Assembly (NCBI GenBank): GCA_037349315.1
Contig: JBAIAC010000040.1
Span: 17,254,001-17,318,000, forward strand
Origin: Chelydra serpentina
Taxonomy: Eukaryota > Chordata > Testudines > Chelydridae
Length of the DNA stretch: 64,000 bases
Direction of reading: 5' to 3'
Every line of letters starts with the position of its first letter. Position 1 is the stretch's first letter. The translations under genes and the position numbers were made by a program. Below, in pieces: positions 12,365 to 23,939 of this stretch. The notes under the pieces were generated by a model that searched no databases, was not told the DNA's origin, and was given only the letters and a program-made list of their open reading frames with translations.

Positions 12365-12569
12365 TTACCTCCCGTGTCTCACACACAACACTGCTGCTAA
12401 TACACCACAGCATGACATTAGCCTTTTTTGCAACTGAATCACACTGTTGACTTTTGTTCAATTTGAGATCCACTATAACCCCCACATCCTTTTCAACAAT
12501 ATGTGGTGTTTAGATACTACCGCCTGGCCAGTTATTCCCCATTTCGTAGTGGTGCATTTGATTTTTCCT

Positions 12570-12856
12570 TCCTAAGTGAAGTACTTTGCACTTATCTTCA
12601 CTGAATTTCATCTCATTGATTTCAAATCAATTCTCCAATTTGTCAGGGTTGGTTTGAATTCTAATCCTGTCCTCCAAAGTGCTTACAACCCTCCAAGCTC
12701 GGTGTCCTCTGCAACTTTTATAAGCAGCCACTTCACTTCATTAGCCAAGTCATTAATGAAAATATTGACTAGTACCAGACCCAGGACTGACCCCTTTGGG
12801 ACCCCACTAGAGACGCCCTCACAGTTTGATAATGAACCATTGATAACTACTCTTTT
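12570..12856 (-). pseudogene. CR1 reverse-transcriptase core, middle part (dead)
   Basis: Minus-strand translation gives recognisable RT pieces in more than one frame: SGVPKGSVLGLVLVNIF (12760-12812; the family's SGVPQGSVLGPVLFNIF motif), KVAEDTEL (about 12695-12718) and EMKFSEDKCKVLHLG (12570-12614). At the catalytic site the family has ADD; this copy reads AED, so one of the two essential aspartates is lost. The piece joins the following part, DTVSHDVCISKLGKCGLD (13159-13265), across the inserted MITE. It is a decayed fragment with frameshifts. Confidence 0.8.
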
Positions 12857-12858
12857 TT

Positions 12859-13158
12859 GGGCTTGTCTTCACTACCCGCCGGATCGGCGGGTAGCAATCG
12901 ATCTATCGGGGATAGATTTTTCACGTCTCGTTTAGACATGATTAATTGATCCCCGATCGCGCTCCCCGTCGGCTCCGGAAATCCACCTCATCGAAAGGCG
13001 GAAGCGGAGTCAACGTGGGAGCGGCAGCGATCGACTCACCGCCGTCCTCACGGCCAGGTAAGTCGATTACGATACGCCGACTTCAGCTACGCTATTCACA
13101 TAGCTGAAGCTGTGTATCGTAGATCGACACCACCACCACCCCCAGTGTAGCCCTGGGC
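12859..13158. mobile_element. Two-hairpin MITE, copy 2, nested in CR1
   Basis: The element begins gggcttgtcttcacta and ends with the near-complement agtgtagccctgggc. Hairpin C' is ctacccgcc/ggcgggtag (about 12872-12894). Hairpin B' is imperfect (about 12896-12960). Hairpin A' is 13062-13128, carrying the acttcagctac/tagctgaag arms also present in copy 1. The hairpin order is the reverse of the 4280 copy, so it sits in the opposite orientation. A TTT flanks both sides, giving a possible 3-base target duplication, though the CR1 target itself has a T run. There is no open frame. Confidence 0.8.
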
Positions 13159-13265
13159 TTTGAGAAGGGTCTTTCAACAATTTGTGTACCCACCTTATAG
13201 TAATTCCATCTAGACCACATTTCCCTAGCTTGCTTATGCAAACGTCGTGAGAGACTGTGTCAACA
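13159..13265 (-). pseudogene. CR1 reverse-transcriptase core, upstream part (dead)
   Basis: The minus strand encodes DTVSHDVCISKLGKCGLD then TIRWVHKLLKD. This corresponds to the RT segment just after the first catalytic aspartate region (family pattern FSKAFDTVSHDIL). The alignment to CR1 is lost at about 13265 toward the 5' side. It continues the fragment at 12570-12856 on the other side of the MITE. Confidence 0.8.
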
Positions 13266-13469
13266 GCCTCATCATGACTTCCCATGAAAGCTACGTCTCT
13301 GGAAACAACGCTATGTTCAACAAGCTGGGGGAGGTCTGTGGGGGCAGAGGACAGAGCTTTGATGGGAGCTGGAAGTGGGTCAAGATGGTGCAATTTGGTC
13401 TATACACCTGGACCATCATGTTTCTCTGACTGTATAAATGTCTGTCTGAAGTATATTTTCATTCCATGC

Positions 13470-13555
13470 ATCCGATGAAGTGGGTACTAACCCACAAAAG
13501 CTTATGCTGAAATAAATTTGTTAGTCTCTAAGGTGCTACAAGTTTTTCTCTCTTA
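13470..13555 (+). repeat. Sauropsid interspersed repeat 3' end, copy 2
   Basis: Same motif order as the copy at 7106: gatgaagtgggtactaaccca, aaagcttatgctgaaataaa, tttgttagtctctaaggtgct. Both copies are on the plus strand and end in a T/C-rich stretch. Confidence 0.65.
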
Positions 13556-13599
13556 TTTTCATTTTGCTAGACACTTCAGGACATTCAGCCCTAGATGCA

Positions 13600-15180
13600 A
13601 AACTCATTTCTGCCCTGTAGCTTTCCCTCAATAATTGCATAACAGAGACAGACACCAACCTCTGCAAACTAATAATCACGCTCTTGCTCCTAAAGGAAGA
13701 GAAGGAAGGAAGAGGGAGAGATTTGTGTATGGGTGTATTTATTTTAATAGTTGGGAACTGGGGTCCGTGTCAGTAGGTAGATAGGCTGATAGGTTACATT
13801 GATTCATCACCAGCTTCCTTATAAACGCATAAGCTTAGAAACAAAGAGCAACTCTAGTGGGAGAACTGCAGAGAGCTCGCCAGCTCTGATAAGTTACCCT
13901 GGGTGCTGGATACCTTGGCCAGGACTCTTCACAGCAGTGACTGAACTGGCCTCGGAGGTAGCTGCAGGGCAGAGCTGCTGAGTAATACAAGGTTTTAAAT
14001 GCGATTCAGGGGAGTTTTTGATTCTTATCAGAAATGTGCCCTGCTGGGAAAAGGCCAAATCCTGAGACTGTGCAGGAAGCACTGAAAGGAGCAGGTGATG
14101 GCCACCAACAAGGACACCACAAGACATTTAGCTCCTGACGCTGCAATGAACTCACCAGAGCTGAGCACTGGTTCCCTAGGAATACTCAGCACTTCTCTAG
14201 TGTCTTTCACCGAAGGGTCTTTCAGTGCTTCACATCCTTTAATCCACTTAGTGTGTAAGCTTATCTTCCAAACAGGTAGGTAAAAGCCCCAGCCAGGAGG
14301 TCACATCTGCCCCAAATCTCCCCGAAGGTCAGGGACTCTGGGATTTTGGCTCCATCCATTATGGAGATGAGGGGTCAGCTTCAGCTCCCCAAAGTTTGGA
14401 AGTGGCCAGAGTTATTGGCTCAGTTCAGACGATGCCGATTATCTCCTCTTTCGGGGGTGGGGGGGCGGAATGAGGCACCAGGATAAATGACTTTCCAAAG
14501 GCCACATACAGCGAGTCAGTGGCAGAACGGGGGATGGAATGGGCCAAGTCACAAAAGCAAGATCGAAATCAGGCCCTACAAGGACCATACTTGCTTTAGG
14601 GCAAAATAGCTAGTTTACTACTATACAACACATTGCAATTTCGTTCTAAAATAAAATTGGGGGGGGGGGTTTGTCATAAACTGACTCCTCTCTCCTTCCC
14701 TCTCCCCAGCCCATGTCTTTATTGTGTTTTCCCATCTCCTCTGTAGAGAAGCAAGAGCACTATTTCTATGTAATTTAATTAGGCTTCCTCTGCTTTATGT
14801 CCCAGGACATAAAGACATCATGAAATTTTAAAATGCAGTAATTTTACCCCAAAGGATTATTGGTACAGCAACACCGTTGCTAGCAACAGAATGTAAAATG
14901 ATCAGGCTGCATCTGCACTGTATTTTGGTGTATGTCGGAGATTTATATGATCCTTCATGGAGTTATGATGATCATTAGTGTTAGATTTTTTGGGAGACGC
15001 TTTCTCTTCAGTGGTAGATCTCATATTGTGTGTCCTGCTCCTGGTCTAGCTGAGACCTGTATTTAGAATGTTAGAGCACAACCACTTGCCAGGTAATGGA
15101 ATCTGTTAGTGTCAAGGATTGCATCTTAATGGATTCAAAAACTTTTCTTCCAGAGAATGCACCCCATTTGTGATGGGAAC
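13600..15180. other. Mostly unique sequence with MIR-like remnants
   Basis: There is no gene. The stretch 14215-14560 has pieces of a reverse MIR-like core (ctttccaaaggccacatacagcgagtcagtggcagaac at the end, a cttcacatcc/ttaatccactta segment at the start). A run of 10 G lies near 14659-14668. The rest is featureless A/T-rich DNA. Confidence 0.45.
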
Positions 15181-15189
15181 AGCTGAAGG

Positions 15190-16005
15190 CATTATGTGGA
15201 CATCACAGAGGCCACCACGACCACCCAAGAAAGAGATCTTGGAATGACTGTGGATAGTTCTCTGAAAACTTCTGCTCAGTGTGCAGAAGTGGTCAAAAAG
15301 GCTAACAGTATGTTAGGAACTATTAGGGAAGGGGTAGAAGAGAAAATATCCCAATACCACTATATAAATCCATGGTGCACCCACAGCTTGGATACTGTTG
15401 CCAGTTCGGGTAGTTCCTATCTCAAAAAGGATACAGTGGAACTGGAAAAGGTTCAGAGAAGGGCAACAAAGATGATCAAGGCTATGGAGTGGCTCCCATA
15501 TGAGGACAGACTAGAAAATGTAGGGCTGTTCAGATTAGAAAAGAGATGAATGAAGGGGGATATGATAGAGCTCTATAAAATCATGAATGGGGTGGAAAAA
15601 GTGACAAGAGAATTCCCACAATACAAAAATCTGGGGTCACCTGATTAAATTAATAGGCAGCGGGTTTAATACAAACAAAACGAAGCATGTTTTTTCACAC
15701 AACTAACCTGTGGAACTCATTGCCATGAGATGTTGTGGAGGCTAATAGTATAATTGGGTTCACAAAAGAACTGGATAAGTTCATGCAAGATAGGTCCATC
15801 AATGGCTATTAGCCAAGATGATCAATGTGCTCTGGGTGTCCCTAAACCTCCAACTGCCAGAATCTGTGACTGGAAGTCAGGGTGGATCATTCTATAATTG
15901 CCCTACTCTGTACACTTCCCACAAAGCTCTGGTAAGGACCACTGGGCAAGATGGACTATGGTCTGAACCAGTATGGAAGCTCTTATGTTCTTATGACCTA
16001 AAAGC
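15190..16005 (+). mobile_element. CR1 LINE 3' fragment, plus strand
   Basis: A 5'-truncated CR1 copy. It begins in the RT C-terminal region and runs through the 3' UTR to the typical end, 'gatggactatggtctgaaccagtatggaagctcttatgttcttatga'. The internal 'ttttttcacacaactaacctgtggaactcattgcc' segment is also typical of the end of CR1 ORF2 (the N-x-WN-x-LP region). This copy belongs to a different CR1 subfamily from the one at 11890-13265 and is in the opposite orientation. Confidence 0.88.
15196..15549 (+). pseudogene. CR1 ORF2 C-terminal region (dead)
   Basis: The translation shows LGMTVDSSLKTSAQCAEVV, then KVQRRATKMIKAM and YEDRLENVGLFRLEKR, the conserved region after the RT catalytic core of CR1 proteins. 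A premature TGA at 15547 cuts the frame where the family continues 'RRLRGDLIE...'. The remainder up to about 15800 is recognisable only with a stop bypassed. The ATG at 15196 is not a real start; it lies inside the truncated ORF2. Confidence 0.85.
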
Positions 16006-16009
16006 ATCA

Positions 16010-17510
16010 TGACTTGAGGACACCATGACTTAAAGGCACCTGGAGATGAGGACCTCATGACCTAAATACGCCATCAGGGATAAATCTCATGGTAACCCAG
16101 TCTTGCAGCCCATAGGCCGTGGATTATAACACCTTATTTCCCCCAAAGAAAATCCACATAACACAGTCCATTATGGGGGGAAGAAATACCCTGGTTCTCT
16201 GGTAAATGAATGACAACTCTGCCCTGAAAAAATGGAAATTGCAGGCTTCCCAACCACCATGACTTCCACTGCAAAAGAAGAAAGGGTGGGAGAGAAGAAC
16301 AACTCAGAGAATTGTGCAGTCAACTGGCTTTGAATGCAGACCAGCTCCAAAGCACATCATGGCACATCAGGAATCCTCTCTCCAAGCATCTTGCTTTTAA
16401 GGAGCAACTTTCACTATCAGACTTCTACTCTTACTGTTATAATTGTGTGGATCTGACAGTGAAGGGTAGTGGCCCATGCATGGACTTCGGCTAAAGCTGT
16501 ATGACTAGTGTTTCATCAACTGTTTGCTGTGGTAGATTTGATTTGGGTTGAATTGCCTTGCCCTTGGTGACGCATATCTAGTTTTGAGCCAAACATCCTA
16601 CTGTCCTGGAAGCAGAAGGATTATTTTTCCGATTGATTAGTTATCTGTGGGCCTGATTAAAATACTTTGCTTGAAAATTCTTCCTTGTGTGTCTCAATAC
16701 AAAAGAGGATGAACACTCGATATGCATTTTAGGTTATAGGGCAAGATTAGGAGCTAACTTGGTTTAGCTAGATCAAGGAGACCTATCTCCATGTCCAGGT
16801 AGAAATGGTCTTTCTTAATCAGTTGTGGCCTTATATTTGGGGAGACTAGTTTGGGGGGAGGGAAAAGTTTCTTGCTTGCTTGTTTTAAATTTGGGCTAAA
16901 GTAATCAGTCAAAACAATGCAAAATCAATTTTGCCTTGCCAGGTGAAAAGCCAAGCTTGTTGCTCTTTCAAATTGAAACATTTCGCATTTATATCTGCTC
17001 TTTTTGGGTGGTTTTATCTCCAAAATTAATAACTTTGTTTAACATTTCACATTTGATTTGTGAAAAAAAGACCAAAGTGATTTTTGCAATCCCTTAGATT
17101 TCTTGGCGGGACAAGTTGATCTGCAACATCAATTGCATCTTCAGCCCATATTCCCCCTTCCTGCGAGGGTCTAGACATCACGGTGACAACATCGGGAGCA
17201 GAATCCACCTCTAGGTTGCCCATCAAAGACCAAGGGGTGGGATTCAGGTAAAGATCAGTCACCCTAAGGGCCGAATCTAAGTCCTGCTGAAGTCTTTCCA
17301 TGTACGTTAATAGAAGCTGGATCAGAAGCTGTGTCTATCGTAGAAAATGTTCTACCTTTATTTGCAGTGGCACCCGCCATGGTGGAAGCACTCCAGGGCT
17401 CAAATATTTTTAACCATCGTGTCATGAAAGCCTTCCTGCCAGGGGTCCCCACACCTGAGCCCTCTCACCACTTGTGATTTCACCATGCCTAGCGCTGACA
17501 CAGCTACGCT
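16010..17510. other. Unique non-coding sequence
   Basis: No gene or clear repeat. Just after the CR1 end, a short stretch (16005-16070) repeats the words 'atgacc/ttaaa', 'tcatgac' and 'ggacaccatgact' in a loose tandem manner. The rest is A/T-rich and featureless. Confidence 0.45.
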
Positions 17511-17511
17511 G

Positions 17512-17585
17512 GGGCCTGATCCAAAGTCCACTGAAGTAAATGGAAAGACTTACACTGATCTCAGTGGGCATTGGATTAAGCCCCT
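17512..17585. repeat. Short palindromic element (GGGCCTGATCCAAAG family)
   Basis: Begins ggggcctgatccaaagtcca and ends gggcattggattaagcccct, imperfect complements around the centre aatggaaagact. This is a common small inverted-repeat element of birds and reptiles, with no coding content. It looks like the internally deleted remnant of a DNA transposon. Confidence 0.6.
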
Positions 17586-18164
17586 GTTGCTGGGAAATGA
17601 ATGTGCCATTTTCTAGAAGAGCTGCATCCTTGTCCCTAGATGGAGCCTTTCACAGGATCTAGCCCTTAGTGATTTACATTTGGCTTGGGAATGCAGACTT
17701 GTAAAAATCTAACAAACAAAAAATACCAAGAATACTACCCAGCCAGGGGCCCGTAGAAATGCTTCCCTCCGAGTTTCATTTTGTTTTGAAATTCACTGGA
17801 AAATGAAACTGCTCAAAACACTGCATTCCCCAAGTCTCAGAAAGCAAAAGCAACAATGGAGCAAAGCTGAACTGACCCCATTGATTCTCACAGCTGGGGC
17901 TGCAAAAAAAAAATGGTAAAAGAAAACACTGTGCAGAGAAACTGCCCTTTTATAACTTTAATAACCAAAGGTTATTGGTAACACAGGGAAATAAATACCA
18001 GGAGCAAATCCTGCCTATGTTACTTATGCATATAGCTCCATGGACTTGAGCAACTGAATTTTTGATGGCTTATTCCAATAAAACCTCTGGACTTCTTGAT
18101 ATTCACTCATTAATAGGCAGGTGGGCAAACCGCCTGGTCTATCCTCTGTCCAAACAATACCTCA

Positions 18165-18262
18165 GTCCCGTATCTTCCTCTAAAGAGTCTGGCACTGAAC
18201 CCTGTTGGTGACAGGACAATGGACTAAATGGACCCTGGGCTGACCCAATTCCTATCCGAGGT
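18165..18262 (+). mobile_element. CR1 LINE 3' tail fragment
   Basis: The pattern 'ggtgacaggacaatggactaaatggaccctgggctgacccaattcctat' matches the extreme 3' end of CR1 (ggactagatggacc...tctgacccagtatggc). Only the last hundred or so bases are present. Confidence 0.55.
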
Positions 18263-19234
18263 TCACGAGGGCATGACAGTAGAACTTAAATAATGAGAGT
18301 TTAGAATCTGATCATTCTTTTTCCATGTTTTTATCTACAACTCCCCCAGAAACCACCCAACCATACCCACACAATAAAAAGGAGAGACGAAAAGGTAATA
18401 AGATTCCAAATTGCCTTCTCCTGAATTCAAATTGCTTCATATATTATGTTCATGATAACTACTGTAGTTCCTATTTTCCTCCAGTCCCTTTTTTATACAA
18501 GACAAGTTCTCGTGTTAATGAATTCTAGATTTTCATTTAATAAATGTTGCATAGGAAATCCTCATTATTTGTGTCTTCATCAATCTAAACCAGAGACACA
18601 AAATGCCCCTTCCTAAGTACCTGGGATCAATAGCGTATGAAGCTCACGTATAAATACTCCACATGCTGCCACCAAGAAGAATTCAGTAATTGAAAAGACC
18701 TTATAAATCAATAGAGCTAAATTGAAAACTCAGACAGAACTTCACATAATTCACCCACTCTCTTGTTAACACTTTTCTGTACTTTTAGAAAAAATATTGG
18801 CCCAGCTTGGAAGAAAAATGGAATGTTCTTTTCTATCCCAATCATTCTGTAGATGCCATGGGGCCATCCAGTATCAGCATCTCTAATTATCTGTCTTATG
18901 TGTTCTGATTCCTTTTTGAAAAGCTTCACTAGTTATCTTTCTGTTTTTACTTAAATAAAAAGTAGATCCGCATCCGTTCCATTGTAGCTCAGTTTGTCTT
19001 TTCTCTGTTGTTTCAGTGTGCTGTTGACTAGCATTTGGAATTAACCTGGCCCCCGGAAGCTGGTCGTTTTTCATTTCCTGAGAGCATCCTAACAAAGGGT
19101 GAGGAAATTGGCTTGGATAAAAGGAGAATCTGGCCCCTCTCTCATGAGCCCAACCTGCACCTTTCTGAGAGGGTTGCACAACAGAAGTTTGGTTTGGGAT
19201 TTTTCAATTTCATGCTGCTTCTGGCGTCTGAGTA

Positions 19235-19372
19235 AAGGTGTTAGATTGTAAACTCTGTGGGGCAGGGAATGTCTTGTTCTGTGCCTTTACAGAGCCCAGC
19301 ACAAGGGCAGGCTGACCCATAACTAGGGCTCCTCGGTGCTTGAGTAATACAAACAATAAATCATCATAATAA
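19235..19372 (+). repeat. Interspersed repeat tail (ttagattgtaaactctgtggggcag family)
   Basis: Contains 'agattgtaaactctgtggggcagggaatgtcttgttctgtg', a 'acagagcccagcaca' segment, 'tagggctcctcggtgct' and a terminal 'aataataaat'-like A/T-rich end (aatacaaacaataaatcatcataataatg). This order recurs at 20055-20175 (reverse), 57845-57914 and 60245-60303 in this window. I know it as a common turtle and bird repeat end. The parent class is not certain. Confidence 0.65.
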
Positions 19373-20054
19373 TGGGTTGGCAGAGGTAGAAAATTTAGTC
19401 CCTATTCATCCACAGATCATGTATAACATGAGCAGTGACCGAACAAGCTCCTCCTTCACCCTGCAAATGGAGCCCAGCCTGATGTGCTCAGCAAGTCTTC
19501 TTACTTGCAGGCGAATGTCTTATTCTTATGGTTATTTTACTGTACGTTAAAATGCTTTTTCATAGCTTTGATTCACTGCCCAGGAAGAGTCCTGACCAAC
19601 AGAGCAGGAGAGGGAAGCATTTCGTTGATCCACAAAACATGGGCAGGGACAGCTCAACCATCCCCACCAATGTATCTCCACCTGCTTCTGAAGGGACCTC
19701 TTCTAGGATCTGCTCCAAACCCTACTGAAACCAGTGCGACGTCTCTGTATAGCTGAGGGTGAAGTTCATGCTCCACGGCCCAGCCACACTTGGTCGCCCT
19801 GCTGAGACTGCCAACGGGGGGTGGTTCCGAGGAGTTGCAATGGATCATACTGGCAGGACCAGCAGCTGGTTTTTCTCAACGGAGACTCCGCTGTCTTTGG
19901 TCGTGGTCACCCTTGGGAATCCCATGGCCCATATGCGGGGCCTTCAAGAAGCGATGCAAAGCATTTGGATTTGATTCAGCACCTGGGCAATGCTTTTCCC
20001 CCCTTTATTTGTTACGCATGGCATCTTACAGTGGTGGTAGCCATCTTTTCACTA

Positions 20055-20178
20055 CCTACTGTGGGTAGATTATTGTTGTTGCTGTGCCTAGAGACCCCAG
20101 TCAGGCCCACTGTGCTAAGTACTGCACAAACATACAGGAGCCATGGTCCCTGCCCCTCAGAGTTCACAACCTAGTAGC
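20055..20178 (-). repeat. Interspersed repeat tail, reverse copy
   Basis: The reverse form of the 19235 element: 'ttattgttgttgctgtgcctagagaccccagtcagg...tgtgctaagtactgcacaaacata', then 'ccctgcccctcagagttcacaac'. It ends where the forward family begins (agattgtaa). The copy is moderately diverged. Confidence 0.6.
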
Positions 20179-20479
20179 TTATGGGCCACATCCATCCCAG
20201 ACCCAGTGAGTTATATCAGGGATTCATTTTACTCTATGTGCTCTAAAAAAATGCCTTTGGGTGGCATTCACCCCGTGCAGAGGGCTAGCATGAGACTTAT
20301 GCAGCATTTAAAAGCTTCCATCGGGCTGATCTGCAATCCACCCCACGTCAGCGGGGACTGATCCCTGGCACCCTCTGACCTCTGTTCTGCAGGCTCTGGG
20401 AGAAAGCAACTGCTGGTCTTAGCCCAGCTAGTCCACACCATAGTACCAGTCCCATCCTGATTTCTCAACGGAGCTCAGC

Positions 20480-22120
20480 CTTCTAAAGTGCAGGTTAATC
20501 CCTGGGGGGGGCAGCAGCATTTAAAACACTCGAGTAAAATGGCAGTTTCCGGTGATCAAAGTAATTTCCTTAATTTATCTCTATATAAAACTGAAAGAAA
20601 TGTGATAATAGCCTTAAGACATGTGATTAGGTTGAGATAATCATACCCTGGAGGCAGAAAAGGCTGGAGAGTGTATAACGTTCCAGGACTGAGACGATGT
20701 TAGCATCACAAGCTTCTACATTAGCCCCAGTTGTTTCAGCACATGAACGCTCTTATACACAGTTTATCTGAGAGCCAGTGATTCGTATCTGTGACACTGG
20801 CAGGCCAGATGCCAGCTCTTGCCCAGGCTGCAGGCGTTAGCTAAGAACTGAAAACCTCGTAGCTGGAGACCAGACCAGGTCAGCTGGACGTTAGTTTTGC
20901 TCAAACTAGGTATATTAGTCTTATAAGAATGTCTTTAGGGTTGAGAGTCTATGAAATTGTTGCATACTGACACATGCATTAATCTCACTTGCAATATTTA
21001 TATGCCACATTAGCAGGTAATATTTAAATGTTTGCTCTGTAACTGTAGAAGTGTTTGCTCTGGAACTGTAAACCCCCTCAGTCGGGAGAGAAGCATTCCC
21101 AAGTGTGAAACACCAGTTTGTCACAGGAGGTGTCATCTCCTGCCCAACAAAAAAAGGCCCATAGACACCGGTTGGGGTGGGCGGGAGGATGCTGATGTGA
21201 AAAGAAGGCAGTATGGCACTCAGCATTTACTAGTAGTAGAGGGCAAAGTTATAACTTTGCCTGCCCTTCTCCTGTTGGCCACAAAGGGCCAGATCTAGCT
21301 AGCCTCATACCCACCGTGTCTCTCTCTCTCTGGACATTTATATCCCCTTCAACCAGGACACCCGGAGTGCTTTACATTCAAACTCAGATCTGGAGAACAC
21401 AGATCCAACTCCACTGATTTCAGAGGACTTCCAAAAGCTCTGAATAATGCCCAAAGTATCTAATGCCGACCAAACTCCTGGCCTGACCTTATCTTCACGG
21501 CACTTATTCGCGAGCAGGTTCTGCATGAACAATTAATTCCACGCAGAGATCATTTGAATGTTAAGTGACCTTTTTATTTATTTTGCCCTTAAAGCAGAAG
21601 AAGAAACGGCAGCCAAATGGGCAGACTGGCCATGGGGTGCTGCACAAAGAGCTTTTATTGCCTGCAGTGAACACAAACTGTAGAAAGTCTTTTGAAGCCA
21701 CCTTGAAGGAGAAATGACAGCGCAATAATACCTTAGAGCAAAGTAATGCTTTGTTGGGGGTTACACCTTATTCCTTGAGTGCTTTGCAGCTGCTTCACAA
21801 AGGGTCGCCTGTCTATTAATGCGGTCCCCTTTAAATCTGTCAAGGAAGTTCGGTTTCTTTCTTAATCCTTTCCAGATTGGATTAGAGCCTTTCAGACTGG
21901 AAGGAAACAGCCACAGATTTTAAGGCCATCTAACCTGAACCTTGTACATCACAGGCTGGAGACTGATACCCCGTCATCCCTGCACTGAGCTCAATGACGT
22001 GTGCTGGGCAAAAGCCGCTCTTCCAGAATGGCACTGTGATCTGAAGACTTGGAGCGAGGGACACTCCACCACTCCCCTTGGAATGCCCTTGCTCCTGATA
22101 TTGACTTTTCCACTCATGCA
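20480..22120. other. Mostly unique sequence
   Basis: No supported gene. A TC dinucleotide run lies at about 21319-21332. Around 21905-21965, 'gattttaaggcc...tctaacctgaaccttgtacatcacaggc' resembles the turtle repeat seen at 43880-43950, but only weakly. Confidence 0.4.
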
Positions 22121-22129
22121 TCACATTTT

Positions 22130-22312
22130 GGGCTTCTATAGTGCATTCCGTCCAAGGCACTTTAAAAACATTAGTTAATTAAGCACCACCACTCCTCTGT
22201 GTGGGCGGTCGCTATAATTTAGAGATAAGGAAACCGAGGCATAGGAGGTTAAATGACCTAGCCAAGGTCACAGTGGCAAGCTCAGATCTGTCTCATACAG
22301 AATATGAACAGC
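22130..22312 (-). repeat. MIR-like ancient SINE fragment
   Basis: Reverse core-SINE order: 'ggcactttaaaaacattagttaatta', 'taatttagagataaggaaaccgaggcatagg', 'ttaaatgacctagccaaggtcaca', then 'gtggcaagctcagatctg'. This is one of the better preserved reverse copies in the window. Confidence 0.65.
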
Positions 22313-22319
22313 TCAGCAA

Positions 22320-23755
22320 CTTTTCACTGTTTACAGTTATTAAATTCTCAATGAACCCCAGAGATCGCTATGGAATCGGTGAAGAACCTCTGCACAATAA
22401 TTTGCGATCCATAGAAAACACCAAGCTAAGAGTATTTAGGGGGAAAGGAGCGAACAGTTGTATGTGATCAGACCCCATGATCATGTTAGGGTATGGTTCA
22501 GTGTCTACGGGCGGGGGCCAGTGCTATCAGTCCTTGAAAAGGAAGAGGCATTGGCAAAAAATAAGGGGGAAATGCTGCTGATCTGCAGGACAGGCCGTGA
22601 CTGTGATATTGTCGCCAATGAGCTAAATTTCAGATCCTCCAGGAGCCTAATTCCTGAGATCTTTCCAATCCTGATATCTTTACTCAGTCCATCCTCATGC
22701 AAACCTCCCCCTGCGCCATCACTTAGGCCTTGGGTGACTTTAAGGGGAGTCTGTGCATGCAAAAGCGGGGTATGAAGTGACTCAGGCTCTTAAGATTTGG
22801 CCCCCGGGCTCCAATGGGAGCTTTATTCAGTCTGAGTAATGTCTGATTAGCTACTGAGTCAGGGTCTCAGGATGAGTCAACATGCACAGGCCCTTCCACT
22901 GGGCAAGAGCATCCCACGGGCACTGAAGATTTCCGTCTGAGCTGAACAGGAGACCTGAACCGCCATGTGGCTGGCTGAGAAAGGTGCCATGCCGGAGCAG
23001 CTTTTACAGAAGTACTGTACTGAGCTGGACCTTCGCTGGCTCCCTTGCAAGAGAACAGTGTCGGGAGGAGAGGAGATGAAAAATTAACCCTGTCTACACA
23101 ACAGAACCCCACCCAAGTCAAACGCTGATGCACACAAGGTGCACACTCATTCTCCACAGCCACACAAAGCGAAATCAAAATCAGGGAAAATCCAAAATCA
23201 GGGGCGCCAGCTCCCACAACTTTAATCACCAAGTTTTGCACCATTTGGTGTTTTTCTTAAAGCCCCTTTTCACGTGCCCGTGTGAGAATCTCTGCTTTCG
23301 TTTTAAAACAAGGACCTTTCGAGCCCCGAAGGGTGTAGAAAAAAAGCTAGAAAATCTGACTTAGTGCAGCAACCAGAAGACAAATAAAATGAACCCTGGG
23401 TTCATTGATTTTTTTAACTGCCCTGTGCCCACTGAAATGCAAACCATGGCAAGTGGGTGAAAATAAATAACTGCTTCTAAGATGTGGGGCAAAACCAGCC
23501 CACAACAAATCAGTTCATTAAATAAATTCCATGCAAGAACTTAAAATAGACCATGGGCAGATTCAGAGGAATCAATTAACACAAGGCAGCATCTGGGCTG
23601 GCTGAGGATCATTGACCAGCATGGAAAATATGTTTCCAAATGACTTACAATATGCAGTAGCTTTGTTACAAACAAAATACCCATCCCACTATTCTCTAAT
23701 TCTGTCTCAACCAGGCTGATAAGAAGAGAGAGAGAGAGAGGAACAAGGAACAAGG
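22320..23755. other. Unique non-coding sequence
   Basis: No recognisable gene. The minus-strand frame 22867-23244 (125 codons) has no family resemblance. A GA dinucleotide run (about 23725-23741) precedes the SINE insertion. Confidence 0.45.
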
Positions 23756-23760
23756 ACAAG

Positions 23761-23937
23761 GGGGGGAGGGATAGCTCAGTGGTTTGAGCATTGGCCTGCT
23801 AAACCCAGGGTTGTGAGTTCAATCCTTGAGGGGGCCATTTGGGGATATGGGGCAAAAATTGGGGATTGGTCCTGCTTTGAGCAGGGGGTTGAACTAGATG
23901 ACCTCCTAAGGTCCCTTCCAACCCTGATATTCTATGA
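23761..23937 (+). mobile_element. tRNA-derived SINE with CR1-like tail (turtle type), copy 1
   Basis: The 5' part is tRNA-like with an RNA polymerase III A box (atagctcagtggtttgagc) and B box (ggttgtgagttcaatcc). The 3' part, 'ggggattggtcctgctttgagcagggggttgaactagatgacctcctaaggtcccttccaaccctgatattctatga', is shared with CR1 LINE 3' ends. That tail would let the CR1 reverse transcriptase mobilise the element. It is nearly full length at about 177 bases and closely similar to the copy at 52606. This SINE type is the best taxonomic marker in the window. Confidence 0.93.
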
Positions 23938-23939
23938 CA

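Larger units (their letters stand above)
11890..13265 (-). mobile_element. CR1 LINE, 3' half, interrupted by a MITE
   Basis: Read on the minus strand, this is the 3' half of a CR1 non-LTR retrotransposon. From 5' to 3' it has the reverse-transcriptase core, the RT C-terminal region and the short 3' UTR. The coding order is continuous across 13158/12859 once the inserted MITE is set aside, so the MITE landed after the CR1. The 5' end breaks off near 13265, inside the RT core; the endonuclease is missing. 5' truncation is normal for CR1 because reverse transcription starts at the 3' end. The copy is old, with frame breaks and stops throughout. Confidence 0.88.

Noticed and set aside
23761..23840. 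tRNA gene
   Set aside because: The A and B boxes belong to a tRNA-derived SINE with a CR1-like tail; a second copy at 52606 has the same structure.
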